Source: Mesorhizobium_K sp040049215 | GTDB lineage: Bacteria > Pseudomonadota > Alphaproteobacteria > Rhizobiales > Rhizobiaceae | Assembly: GCF_040049215.1 (NCBI RefSeq) | Contig: NZ_JBDZDN010000003.1 | Coordinates: forward strand, 372,001-436,000 | Length of the DNA: 64,000 nt | Direction of reading: 5' to 3' | In this document: piece after piece, positions 34,520-43,900 of the stretch | Position numbering within the stretch: the first letter of the stretch is position 1 | Layout: every line of letters begins with the position of its first letter | Made by a program: the position numbers and the translations under genes | Notes under the pieces: generated by a model | Told to the model about the DNA's origin: nothing | Databases searched by the model: none | What the model saw: the letters and a program-made list of their open reading frames with translations, nothing else

Positions 34520-36427
34520 GTGGGGTTGGGGAACGACGAGTTGGATGAGGGTGAGGTTCTTCGCGTCAACGATCTGAGGGTGGCGTTTGACGTAAACGGA
34601 TCGCCGGTCGAGGTCGTCAAGGACATCGGCTTCCGGGTCTGTGCCGGCGCGGTCACGGCGGTTGTCGGCGAATCCGGCTCCGGCAAGTCGGTGACCGCCC
34701 AGGCCATCATGCGCATCCTGCCCAAGAATGGCACGATTACAGGCGGATCGATCAATTTCAGGCCGAAATCGGGCGAAATCGTCGATATGGCGGCATTGCC
34801 GCCCAACGGACCCAAAGTTCGTTCGCTGCGCGGTTCGGCCGTCTCGATGATCTTCCAGGAGCCGATGTCGTCACTGTCGCCGGTCCATTCGATCGGCAAC
34901 CAGGTCGAGGAAAGCCTCCGAATCCATGCGCTCGGCGCCGGCCTGTCGCACAAGGAACTGCGCGCCGCCACCGAAGAGACGCTGGAATTGGTGGGTTTTC
35001 CAAATCCCCATCGCGCCTACGACATGTATCCGTTCGAGATGTCGGGCGGCCTGCGCCAGCGCGCCATGATCGCCATGGCGCTGATCTGCCGACCGTCGCT
35101 GCTCATCGCGGACGAGCCGACGACTGCGCTCGACGTCACGGTGCAGGCGCAGATCCTGAAACTTCTCAAGGACTTGCAGGCAAAGCTCGACATGGCGGTG
35201 CTGCTGATCACGCACGATCTCGGCGTCGTCGCCAATCTGGCCGACGAGGTCGTGGTCGTTTATGACGGCCGCGTGGTGGAAGCAGGACCCGTCGACGAGA
35301 TATTTCGCAATCCCCGCCACGAATATCTGCGCGCGCTGCTGAATGCGGCTCCGCATTTCAACATGGCGCCGGACGAGCGGCTCGTGGCGCTTCGCGGCGG
35401 CAAACGCACCGTGGTCGAGATGCGCAAGGCAAAAGCCAAGTGCAGCCAGCCGGACGACCGACCCCTGCTCACGGTGTCAGGCCTGAGCAAGGTGTACCAC
35501 CTCAGAAAAGCGTCAATTCTCGGCGGCGAGGCGAGGGTGATCCGGGCCGTCGACGATGTGAGCTTCACGATCCGGCGCGGCGAATGCCTGGGCCTGGTCG
35601 GTGAAAGCGGCAGCGGCAAGACCACCGTCAGCAAGATACTGACCCGCGCAATCACCGCCGATTCGGGATCGGTGGTCTTCGACGACGGGCAAGAGCAGGT
35701 CGACGTGCTGAAGCTCAACGAGCGCGACTTGAAGGCGTTCCGGCCGCGGCTGCAGATGGTTTTCCAGGATCCCGTGAGTTCACTGTCGCCGCGCATGACC
35801 ATCGGCGACATATTGCGCGAACCAATGCAGATACACGGAACAGGGGCCCGTTCCGAGCAGATGGAGCGGGCAAAGGACCTGCTGACCTCGGTCGAACTCG
35901 GCGCCAATGCGCTGAACCGCTATCCGCACAGCTTTTCCGGCGGCCAGCGCCAGCGCGTGGGCATCGCCCGCGCGCTTGCCATGAACCCGGATCTGCTCAT
36001 TCTAGACGAGCCGGTTTCTGCGCTCGACGTCTCGGTCCAGGCGCAGGTGCTCAACCTGCTCAAGGATCTGCAGAAGGAAATGGGGCTGACCTATCTTTTT
36101 ATCGCCCACAATCTTGCGGTCGTTAACTACATGGCCGAACGTGTGGCCGTGATGGCCGCGGGCCGCATCGTCGAGATCGGGCCGAGCCGGGCGATCTTCG
36201 AGGCGCCTGCCCATCCTTACACCAGGGCGCTGCTGAAGGCGGTACCTTTCGCCGATCTCGACAGGCCCCTAGTTCTGGACGATCTTGTGCTCAAGGGGTC
36301 GTCCGACCCCGACAACTGGCCGGACGCATTCCGGGGCGAAATGGACGATCTCGCCGCCATAGAGCTTGGCGGCGGACATCAGGTTCTGGCGCGTCAGACC
36401 GCCGACTTCAGGGAGTTTCACGCATGA
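34520..36427 (+). CDS. Peptide ABC transporter, fused double ATP-binding protein (DppDF/YejF type)
   Basis: This 635-residue protein contains two complete ABC ATPase domains. The Walker A motifs are GESGSGKS (near residue 52) and GESGSGKT (near residue 364). The signatures are MSGGLRQRAMIAMAL and FSGGQRQRVGIARAL, and both Walker B segments end DEP. Such fusions serve oligopeptide importers like YejABEF. The start is uncertain: a GTG at 34520 is used, with TTG codons at 34526 and 34541 as alternatives. Its last codons overlap the next gene by four bases (ATGA), so the transporter genes are translated as a unit. Confidence 0.92.
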   Translation: MGLGNDELDEGEVLRVNDLRVAFDVNGSPVEVVKDIGFRVCAGAVTAVVGESGSGKSVTAQAIMRILPKNGTITGGSINFRPKSGEIVDMAALPPNGPKVRSLRGSAVSMIFQEPMSSLSPVHSIGNQVEESLRIHALGAGLSHKELRAATEETLELVGFPNPHRAYDMYPFEMSGGLRQRAMIAMALICRPSLLIADEPTTALDVTVQAQILKLLKDLQAKLDMAVLLITHDLGVVANLADEVVVVYDGRVVEAGPVDEIFRNPRHEYLRALLNAAPHFNMAPDERLVALRGGKRTVVEMRKAKAKCSQPDDRPLLTVSGLSKVYHLRKASILGGEARVIRAVDDVSFTIRRGECLGLVGESGSGKTTVSKILTRAITADSGSVVFDDGQEQVDVLKLNERDLKAFRPRLQMVFQDPVSSLSPRMTIGDILREPMQIHGTGARSEQMERAKDLLTSVELGANALNRYPHSFSGGQRQRVGIARALAMNPDLLILDEPVSALDVSVQAQVLNLLKDLQKEMGLTYLFIAHNLAVVNYMAERVAVMAAGRIVEIGPSRAIFEAPAHPYTRALLKAVPFADLDRPLVLDDLVLKGSSDPDNWPDAFRGEMDDLAAIELGGGHQVLARQTADFREFHA

Positions 36428-38313
36428 GGATCTTCGCTGCTTTCCTGGCCGTCATGGCCATGTTGATTTTGCCTGCGCACGCGGACGAGGCGCCTGTGCT
36501 CGCAGAATTGGTAAAGGCGGGAAAATTGCCGCCGGAGGCCGAGCGGCTGCCGAAAGAACCGCGCGTCATGATCATAGACGAGTCGACGGGACGCACGGTC
36601 GGCAAGCGCGGCGGGACAATTCGAACGCTGATGGCCGAACAGGGCGACCTGCGGCTGATGACCGTCTACGGCTATGCCAGACTCGTTGCCTACAACAGAT
36701 CGCTCGAGCTGGAGCCCGACATCCTGCTGAGCTACGAAAACGACAAGAACCGCGTTTTCACCCTGCACTTGCGGCCCGGACACAAATGGTCCGACGGCAC
36801 CCCCTTCACCGCCGAGGACTTCCGCTTCCATTGGGAAGACATCATGACCGACAAGGACATGGATCGCGGCGGGCTGGATTCCGCTCTGCTGGCCGGAGGC
36901 AAAGGTCCGAAGTTCGAGGTCATCGACGAGCTGACCGTCCGCTACACATGGGACCAGCCCAATCCGCTCTTCCTGCCGGCGCTCGCGGGCGCGCGTCCCC
37001 TCGATATCTACAGCGCATCCGCGTATCTGAAACAGTTCCACGCCAAATACGCCGACGCCGCAGCGCTCGCCGCCGCGGTTGCAAAGGAAGAGGTGAAGGA
37101 TTGGACGCGGCTGCAGATCCGCAAGGGGCGCAGCTATCGCTTCGAGAATCCCGACCTGCCGACTTTGCAGCCCTGGCAGAACAAGACCTATTCGCCGGCC
37201 AACCGCTACGTTTTCGAGCGCAACCCCTATTATCACCGGGTCGACCAGAACGGCGTGCAGTTGCCCTATGTCGATCAGGTCGTGATCAACATCGCCGAAA
37301 GCTCGATCATCGCGGCAAAGACGGGTTCCGGCGAAAGCGACCTCCAGGAACGCTATCTCGGCTTCTCCGACTACACCTTCCTGAAGGAGGGCGAGAAACG
37401 CAACAATTACACCGTGAGGCTCTGGACGGTCGGCAAGGGGGCGGCAGTTGCGCTGTTCCCCAATCTCAACACGAACGATACCGGCTGGCGCACGCTGTTT
37501 CGCGATCCCCGCTTCCGCAGGGCCCTCTCGCTGGGCATCGACCGCGCGCAGATCAACCAGGTGCTGTTTGCCGGTCTTGCAAAGGAAGGCCAGAGCACTG
37601 TCCTTCCCGGCAGCCAACTGTTCCGCGATGAGTTGGGCAGCGCCTACGCCGAATTCGATCTCGACAAGGCCAACGCCTTGCTCGACGAGATCGGATTGAA
37701 GCGCGGCGACAACGGCATCCGGCAAATGCCCGACGGCAGGCCGCTCGACCTGGTGGTCGAAAGCACGGGCGAGAGCTCGATGGAAGCAGATGTGCTGGAA
37801 CTGGTAACCGGCAACTGGGCGGACCTCGGCGTCAAGCTCCTGACCCGCACCAGCCAGCGCGACATCTTCCGCAGCCGGGTGGCGGCGGGTGAAACCAACA
37901 TGTCGGTCTGGGCCGGCGTCGACAACGGCGCTCCGACGCCCGATTTCAACCCGCAGGAATTCGTGCCGAGCGACCCCTACCAGCTGCAGTGGCCGATGTG
38001 GGGCACCTATGTCAGCACCCAGGGCACGGCGGGCCAGAAGATCGACGACCCCGCGGCGCAGAAGCTGGTCGACCTCTACAATCAGTGGCTCGTTTCGGAA
38101 GATTCCGAAACCCGCCTCAAGATTTGGGAGGAAATCCTCGACATCCATGCCGATCAGGTGTTCTCGATCGGCATCGTGACAGCGACGCTGGTCCCCGTCG
38201 TCATCTCGAACAAGCTGCACAACGTGCCCGCCGAAGGCATTTCGAGCTTCGATCCCTATGGCTATTTCGGCATCTACCAGATGGACGCGTTCTGGATGGA
38301 AGACGGCAAGTAA
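36424..38313 (+). CDS. Peptide/nickel-type ABC transporter substrate-binding protein (family 5)
   Basis: This 629-residue periplasmic protein has a signal peptide ending at PAHA and a family 5 extracellular solute-binding fold. Conserved segments are HLRPGHKWSDGTPFTAEDF, RYVFERNPYYHRVD and the RFRRALSLGIDRAQI region. It would capture peptides or related compounds for the two permeases encoded next. It overlaps the ATPase gene by four bases. The N-terminal extension rich in Pro, Glu and Arg (LPPEAERLPKEPRVM) before the core is shared by some rhizobial members. The ligand is unknown. Confidence 0.92.
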   Translation: MRIFAAFLAVMAMLILPAHADEAPVLAELVKAGKLPPEAERLPKEPRVMIIDESTGRTVGKRGGTIRTLMAEQGDLRLMTVYGYARLVAYNRSLELEPDILLSYENDKNRVFTLHLRPGHKWSDGTPFTAEDFRFHWEDIMTDKDMDRGGLDSALLAGGKGPKFEVIDELTVRYTWDQPNPLFLPALAGARPLDIYSASAYLKQFHAKYADAAALAAAVAKEEVKDWTRLQIRKGRSYRFENPDLPTLQPWQNKTYSPANRYVFERNPYYHRVDQNGVQLPYVDQVVINIAESSIIAAKTGSGESDLQERYLGFSDYTFLKEGEKRNNYTVRLWTVGKGAAVALFPNLNTNDTGWRTLFRDPRFRRALSLGIDRAQINQVLFAGLAKEGQSTVLPGSQLFRDELGSAYAEFDLDKANALLDEIGLKRGDNGIRQMPDGRPLDLVVESTGESSMEADVLELVTGNWADLGVKLLTRTSQRDIFRSRVAAGETNMSVWAGVDNGAPTPDFNPQEFVPSDPYQLQWPMWGTYVSTQGTAGQKIDDPAAQKLVDLYNQWLVSEDSETRLKIWEEILDIHADQVFSIGIVTATLVPVVISNKLHNVPAEGISSFDPYGYFGIYQMDAFWMEDGK

Positions 38314-38426
38314 GCGGATGGCTCTTCCGCATCCAAACCGAACCGACTTGGCGTCCGGGCCTGCCCCGGGCGCGCTTTGCGTGACGTCTGTTGCGATCCG
38401 CCACAGACACGATGTGGGCTAGCCCT

Positions 38427-39425
38427 ATGCTTTACTACATCGTGCGCCGGATTCTCATGATGATCCCGACGCTGGTGATCACCAGCGCGCTGATCTTCGC
38501 CATCATCGAGGCGCCTCCGGGCGACTATCTGGAAAGCTACATCGCCGAGCTGAAGGCGCAGGGCGAGTCGGTGGACAACGCCAGGATCGAGTATCTGCGC
38601 AAGGAGTACGGTTTCGACAAGTCGCCGGTCGAGCGGTATTTCAACTGGGTCGGCGGGATGTTCGTCGGCGATTTCGGCTATTCCTTCGCCTTCGAGCGCC
38701 CGGTGACCGCAATCGTCGGCGACAGGCTTTTCCTGACCATCGTCGTGTCGATGGCGACGATCATCTTCACCTGGCTTATCGCCTTTCCGATCGGCATCTA
38801 TTCGGCGACCCGGCAATACAGCTGGGGCGATTACGGCTTCACCTTCCTCGGCCTCCTCGGCCTGGCGATCCCGAACTTCCTGCTGGCGCTGGTGCTTATG
38901 TATCTCGCCAATGTCTGGTTCGGCACGTCCATCGGTGGGCTGGTCGATCCGGCCTTCGCCGACCAGCCGATGAGCTGGGCCAAATTCATGTCGGTGCTCC
39001 ACCATCTGTGGATTCCGGTCCTGGTCATCGGCACTTCGGGAACCGCCGGCATGATCCGCCGCATCCGCGCCAACCTGCTCGACGAATTGCAGAAGCAATA
39101 TGTGACCACCGCGCGGGCCAAGGGGCTGCACCCGTTCCGCGCGCTGGTCAAATATCCGCTGCGCATGTCGCTGAACTTCTTCATCTCCGACATAGGCTCG
39201 CTGCTTCCGGCGGTGATTTCCGGCGCCGAGGTGGTGGCCATCGTGCTTTCGCTGGAGACGACCGGTCCGCTGCTGATCCAGGCGCTGCAGAGGCAGGACA
39301 TGTATCTCGCCGGTTCGTTCCTGATGTTCCTTTCTCTGCTGACGGTCTTCGGCGTGCTGATCTCCGACATTGCGCTCGCCTATCTCGATCCGCGCATCCG
39401 GCTGAGTGGTGGCGTACGCAAATGA
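38427..39425 (+). CDS. Peptide ABC transporter permease (DppB/YejB type)
   Basis: This 332-residue inner-membrane permease has six helices and starts MLYYIVRRILMMIPTLVITS, the usual DppB beginning. In-frame ATG codons 15 and 36 bases upstream would add residues not seen in the family. The conserved cytoplasmic loop that touches the ATPase includes VTTARAKGLHPFRALVKYPL. A 113-base gap follows the binding-protein gene, and the gene overlaps the next permease by four bases (ATGA). Confidence 0.92.
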   Translation: MLYYIVRRILMMIPTLVITSALIFAIIEAPPGDYLESYIAELKAQGESVDNARIEYLRKEYGFDKSPVERYFNWVGGMFVGDFGYSFAFERPVTAIVGDRLFLTIVVSMATIIFTWLIAFPIGIYSATRQYSWGDYGFTFLGLLGLAIPNFLLALVLMYLANVWFGTSIGGLVDPAFADQPMSWAKFMSVLHHLWIPVLVIGTSGTAGMIRRIRANLLDELQKQYVTTARAKGLHPFRALVKYPLRMSLNFFISDIGSLLPAVISGAEVVAIVLSLETTGPLLIQALQRQDMYLAGSFLMFLSLLTVFGVLISDIALAYLDPRIRLSGGVRK

Positions 39426-40591
39426 CCTTGCCCTCCAACGCCACCAGGCTGCCGCATACGGTGTCGGACCGGCCGTTCGACCCCGAGGCGATCTACAAAT
39501 ATACCGACGCGCAGAAGGAGCTGTTCGAGGCTTCGCAGCTCAGGCTGATGTGGTGGAAGTTCCGGCGCCACAAGCCGGCGCTGATCTCGGGCATCTTCCT
39601 GGGACTTCTTTATCTCTCGATCCTGATCTCGGAATTCCTGGCGCCCTACAACCTCGAGACCAGGAATTCCAGCCACATCTATGCGCCGCCGCAATCCATC
39701 CATCTGTTCCACGAGGGCGAGTTCCGCGGCCCGTTCGTCTATGGCTACGACTTCAAGCTGAACATGGAGAACTTGAAGCGCGAATACTCGCCGAACCTGG
39801 AAAAGGTGCAGCCCATCCGCTTCTTCTGCAGCGGCGACAAATACAAGTTCTGGGGCCTGGTCGAGGCGAGGTTCCATCTGATCTGCCCGGCGGAGAAGGG
39901 GACGCTGTTCCTGATGGGCACCGATCGGCTCGGCCGCGACGTCATGAGCCGCATCATCTACGGCGCGCGCATTTCCTTGACCATCGGCCTGCTCGGCGTC
40001 AGCGTCAGCCTGGTGCTCGGCATCGTGATCGGCGGTTTGGCGGGTTACTACGGCGGGCTGTTCGACGTGCTGAGCCAGCGCCTGATCGAGGTCATCCAGT
40101 CGCTGCCGTCCATCCCGCTATGGCTGGCGCTTGCGGCGATCCTGCCGATCACCTGGTCGCCGGTGGTCGTCTATTTCGGCATCACCGTGATTCTCGGCCT
40201 GCTCGACTGGACGGGACTGGCGCGAACGGTGCGCTCGAAGCTGCTGGCGCTGCGCGAGGAGGACTATGTCTCGGCGGCGCAAGTGATGGGCGCAAGCAGC
40301 GGCCGCATCGTGTTCCGCCACCTGATCCCGGGCTTCGCCTCGCATCTCATCGCCACCGCCACGATCGCGATCCCGATGATGATCCTCGGCGAGACGACGT
40401 TGAGCTTCCTCGGACTTGGCCTGAGGGCTCCGATCACCAGCTGGGGCGTGCTTCTCAACGAAGCGCAGAACATCAACGCCGTGGCGCTCTACCCGTGGCT
40501 GCTCTGGCCGGTCATGCCGGTCGTCCTCGTCGTGCTGGCCTACAATTTCTTTGGCGACGGGCTGAGGGACGCGGCGGACCCGTACAAGTGA
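39422..40591 (+). CDS. Peptide ABC transporter permease (DppC/YejE type)
   Basis: This 389-residue permease has a longer periplasmic segment between its first two helices (about residues 80-170) than DppC, as in YejE-type proteins. The ATPase-contact loop reads EEDYVSAAQVMGASSGRIVF. Further landmarks are MGTDRLGRDVMSRIIYGARI and the C-terminal NFFGDGLRDAADPYK, typical of the family. It completes a four-gene importer of ATPase, binding protein and two permeases. An 83-base gap with a hairpin follows. Confidence 0.92.
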   Translation: MTLPSNATRLPHTVSDRPFDPEAIYKYTDAQKELFEASQLRLMWWKFRRHKPALISGIFLGLLYLSILISEFLAPYNLETRNSSHIYAPPQSIHLFHEGEFRGPFVYGYDFKLNMENLKREYSPNLEKVQPIRFFCSGDKYKFWGLVEARFHLICPAEKGTLFLMGTDRLGRDVMSRIIYGARISLTIGLLGVSVSLVLGIVIGGLAGYYGGLFDVLSQRLIEVIQSLPSIPLWLALAAILPITWSPVVVYFGITVILGLLDWTGLARTVRSKLLALREEDYVSAAQVMGASSGRIVFRHLIPGFASHLIATATIAIPMMILGETTLSFLGLGLRAPITSWGVLLNEAQNINAVALYPWLLWPVMPVVLVVLAYNFFGDGLRDAADPYK

Positions 40592-40620
40592 ACATGAAAG
40601 ATAGCTATAGATATTGCGAG

Positions 40621-40642
40621 GGGGCGCCGCTCATGGCGCCCC
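40621..40642 (+). terminator. Intergenic hairpin between permease and ABC exporter genes
   Basis: A perfect 8-bp stem, GGGGCGCC and GGCGCCCC, closes a six-base loop. No T-tract follows, so it is a weak or factor-assisted terminator at best. It could instead shield the 3' end of the transporter message and lower expression of the next gene. Confidence 0.5.
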
Positions 40643-40674
40643 AAGATCAGAACTCCTGAACTGGGCGGACTCTT

Positions 40675-43353
40675 ATGAGCGACAGAATGGAGAAAAATCT
40701 ATTCAAATATATCTGGAGCCACTCCAAGCGGCAGCAGATATGGATTCTGATCGTCGTCGCCCTCTCCATGCCGACTTACTTCCTGGCATTCGATATTCCC
40801 AAGCTCATCGTCAACGGGCCGATCCAGGGCAGGGGCTTCGAGACGCCGGACGCCACCCAGAAGGTGCTGCCGATCGAGATCGGCAACCCGTTCGGCGAGC
40901 AGACCTTCACGCTGTTCAGCGGCTTCGATCTCGACCGCATGGGAGCTCTTGTTGCGCTCTCCGCTGCATTCCTCGGCTACGTCATCATCAACGGCGCTTT
41001 CAAGCTCTACATCAACACCTACAAGGGCCGCCTCGGCGAGCGCATGCTGCGCCGCCTGCGCTATCAGCTCGTCGACAGGGTGCTGCGCTTTCCGTTCCCG
41101 CAATACCGGCGGGTTCGAAGCTCCGAAATAGCCACGATGATCAAGGACGAGGTCGATCCGCTGGGCGGCTTCATCGGCGAAGCCTTCGCGACGCCCGCTT
41201 TCCTCGTGGGGCAGGCGCTGGCGGCGCTGCTTTTCATCATGCTGCAGAGCTGGGCGCTCGGCCTCGTCACGCTGGCGATCCTCATGGTGCAGACCCTGCT
41301 CATCCCGAAGCTGAGGGGCCGCCTGCGCATGCTCGCCCTGCAGCGCCAGCTTACCGCGCGCGACCTGTCGGGCCGGGTCAGCGAGATCGTCGACGGCGCG
41401 ACCGATATCCGCCTCAACGACAGCACCAATTTCGAGCGCTCGGACATCTCAGACCGGCTGGCGCGGATATTCTTCATCCGTTTCGACTTCTATCAGTGGA
41501 AGTTCCTGGTGAAGTTCATCAACAACTTCCTCGCCCAGTTCACGCCGTTCGTCTTCTATCTCGGCGGCGGCATCCTGGCGATCCGCGGCAACCTCGACAT
41601 CGGCCAGCTCGTCGCGGTGATCGCCGCCTACAAGGATCTGCCCGGACCGATCAAGGAACTGATCGACTGGGACTACCAGCGCCTCGACGTCCAGGTGAAA
41701 TACCTGCAGGTCGTCAACGCCTTCGACATCACGCCGCTGGCGCCGTCGCGGGCGCAGGAACTGCAGGTGAGCAGGGTGCCGCACCTCGAGGGGCCTTTCG
41801 TCTTCCGCCAGGTCTCGGCGACGGACGAATCCGGCAAGACGCTGATCAGCGGGCTCGATCTGACGATCGGCCTGCGCGAAAACGTCGTCGCGATCGGTGC
41901 GGCGGGGGATGGCGCGGAGGTGATCGGCGAACTCATCGCGCGGCTCATCCCGCACTCGGCCGGCACGCTCAGCGTAGGCTCGACCGCAATCTCCTCGCTG
42001 CCGGAATGGCAGACAGGCCGACGGATCGGCTATGTCGGCCCCGAGCCGTTCTTTGCGCATGGAACGGCGCGCGACGCTCTCCTGAGCGGCTTGCGCCACG
42101 CTCCATTCAGGCCCGCGCCCGAGGGAACGGAGATGACCCCACTGATCCTGAGGGAGGCGGCGGCATCGGGCAATCCTCAGTTCGACCGGCGCGCCGACTG
42201 GATCGACTACGAGGCGACCGGAGCGAGCAACGGCGAGGAGCTTGCCGGCCGGATCACGCAGGTGCTTGCCCTGGTCAATCTGGAAGAGGACTTCTACGCC
42301 TTCGGCCTGCGCACTAAACTATCCGATGCGACGGAAGGCCATGGCGAGGAGATGTTCCTCAACGCACGCCGCATCTTCCTCGAAAGGCTTACCAAGGACG
42401 ACAACGCCGCGGACGTCGAGTCGTTCGTGCTGACGAAGTTCAACTCGCAGCTCACGCTGTTCCAGAACATAGTGTTCGGCGCGGTTTCGTCGCCGGAAAT
42501 GCTGCCCAGCGAATTCCCGGCGGACTCGCCGCTCTGGGGTCTTCTGGCCGGCCGCGGACTGGAGAAGCAGCTCTACCAACTCGGGCGCGACGCCTCGGCG
42601 GTCATCGTCGACCTGTTCGGCGAGGTTTCCGACAACATCAAGATCCTGGAGCGGCTGGACCTAATCGATCCGACCAAGCTATCGGACTACAGCGCCGCGC
42701 TCGGGCGGACGGAAGGCGTCGAATTCGCGAATGTGGCGACGGCGGACAAGCAGAAATTCATCCGCGTGGCACTGAGCTACAGCGAACCCCGCCACCGCCT
42801 GGATCTCCTCACCGACGAGTTGCGCGCCGCCATTGTCGAGGCGCGCGTGACCTTCCGCGAGAACCTGCCAGAGCATCTCGCAGCCGAGTTCTCGTTCCAC
42901 GATCCGGATGAGATCAACCCGTTCGCCTCGCTGCAGGATAACATACTGTTCGGCCGCATCGTCGACGGGCGCGCTGGCGCGGTCGACCGCGTCAGCGCCA
43001 TGCTACGAGAAATTCTGGAGGAACTAGGCCTATCCTACGCCGTTCTGGAGCGTGGCCTGAAATACGAGATCGGTTCCGGCGGTCGCAGACTGTCGCTGTC
43101 GCAGCGTCAACAGCTCGGACTGGCGCGCGTACTTTTGCGGCGGCCGGAATTCCTGATCGTCAACCGGGGCCTGAACGCGCTCGACAACCGGACCGTAGAA
43201 AAGGTTGTCCGCGGCATTCTGGACATGGCAAAGTCGGATCCGGGAGGTTTTGGCGTACTATGGATAACATCGACGGAGTCACAGGCGGCGATGTTCGACC
43301 GGGTGCTGAAGTTCTCGCGCGGCGCGATGATTTCGGACGAGGCGGCAGGATGA
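40675..43353 (+). CDS. ABC exporter-like protein with degenerate ATPase domain
   Basis: This 892-residue protein has an N-terminal membrane domain of the type IV exporter kind (about residues 25-330), then an ABC domain split by an insertion of roughly 270 residues. The ATP-binding motifs are eroded. The Walker A position reads GAAGDGAEV (near 405) without the GKS/T lysine, the signature reads LSLSQRQQL (near 806), and the Walker B position reads FLIVNRGLNALD (near 825), with Asn-Arg in place of Asp-Glu. ATP hydrolysis by a homodimer looks impossible. The frame is intact and codon use is normal, so it is not a pseudogene. A cyclic-nucleotide-binding gene follows, suggesting a regulatory or scaffold role. 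Confidence 0.85.
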   Translation: MSDRMEKNLFKYIWSHSKRQQIWILIVVALSMPTYFLAFDIPKLIVNGPIQGRGFETPDATQKVLPIEIGNPFGEQTFTLFSGFDLDRMGALVALSAAFLGYVIINGAFKLYINTYKGRLGERMLRRLRYQLVDRVLRFPFPQYRRVRSSEIATMIKDEVDPLGGFIGEAFATPAFLVGQALAALLFIMLQSWALGLVTLAILMVQTLLIPKLRGRLRMLALQRQLTARDLSGRVSEIVDGATDIRLNDSTNFERSDISDRLARIFFIRFDFYQWKFLVKFINNFLAQFTPFVFYLGGGILAIRGNLDIGQLVAVIAAYKDLPGPIKELIDWDYQRLDVQVKYLQVVNAFDITPLAPSRAQELQVSRVPHLEGPFVFRQVSATDESGKTLISGLDLTIGLRENVVAIGAAGDGAEVIGELIARLIPHSAGTLSVGSTAISSLPEWQTGRRIGYVGPEPFFAHGTARDALLSGLRHAPFRPAPEGTEMTPLILREAAASGNPQFDRRADWIDYEATGASNGEELAGRITQVLALVNLEEDFYAFGLRTKLSDATEGHGEEMFLNARRIFLERLTKDDNAADVESFVLTKFNSQLTLFQNIVFGAVSSPEMLPSEFPADSPLWGLLAGRGLEKQLYQLGRDASAVIVDLFGEVSDNIKILERLDLIDPTKLSDYSAALGRTEGVEFANVATADKQKFIRVALSYSEPRHRLDLLTDELRAAIVEARVTFRENLPEHLAAEFSFHDPDEINPFASLQDNILFGRIVDGRAGAVDRVSAMLREILEELGLSYAVLERGLKYEIGSGGRRLSLSQRQQLGLARVLLRRPEFLIVNRGLNALDNRTVEKVVRGILDMAKSDPGGFGVLWITSTESQAAMFDRVLKFSRGAMISDEAAG

Positions 43354-43441
43354 TCGGTCTGGACGGATTTCGCGCCCGGAGCTTCGGGAGTAGGGCCTCA
43401 CTACCGGGGCGTGGCCGCGGTCACACCAGCGGGAGAGTTAC

Positions 43442-43897
43442 ATGAGCCTGGAAGAAGACGCACTGCTTCTGGCGAAGGTCGAACTCTTTGCCAATGTCGC
43501 GCCGAGGCGCCTAAAGTTGCTGGCATTGGCGTCGAGCCGCGTGCTGTTCGCGCCGGGCCAGGACCTCTGCGTGGAGGGCGACGAGGGCTACGAGGCCTTC
43601 ATCCTTGTCTCCGGCGAAGCGGAAGTGAAGATCAAAACGCCTTCGGGCGTGGCCACGGTTGCCCGGCTGAAGCGCAACGATATCGTGGGTGAGATGGCGA
43701 TCCTGCGCGACATGCCGCGCACCGCCACGGTGACGGCGCTATCGGACGTTTCGACGCTCAGGATCGGCAAGCAGGATTTCCTCAACCTGCTCAAGGAATT
43801 CCCGGAAGTGACCGTCGAGGTCATGCGCTCGCTTGCCGAGCGCCTGGCGCGTACTACCAGCGAACTTGCGAATTTGCGGTCCGCCGCGAAGGCGTGA
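43442..43897 (+). CDS. Stand-alone cyclic-nucleotide-binding (Crp-like) domain protein
   Basis: This 151-residue protein consists almost only of a cNMP-binding domain and has no helix-turn-helix. The phosphate-binding cassette reads NDIVGEMAILRDMPRTATVT. It keeps the glutamate that binds the ribose and the arginine that binds the phosphate, so it should be able to bind cAMP or cGMP. A C-terminal helix (VMRSLAERLARTTSELANL) could mediate dimerisation or binding to a partner. It lies 88 bases after the degenerate ABC gene and three bases before the MBL-fold gene, and the membrane cyclase is two genes downstream. Confidence 0.9.
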   Translation: MSLEEDALLLAKVELFANVAPRRLKLLALASSRVLFAPGQDLCVEGDEGYEAFILVSGEAEVKIKTPSGVATVARLKRNDIVGEMAILRDMPRTATVTALSDVSTLRIGKQDFLNLLKEFPEVTVEVMRSLAERLARTTSELANLRSAAKA

Positions 43898-43900
43898 TGG

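Noticed and set aside
40675..43353. Treating the degenerate ABC protein gene as a pseudogene
   Set aside because: The frame is open over 892 codons with normal codon use and it is followed by closely spaced genes, so it appears to be maintained.
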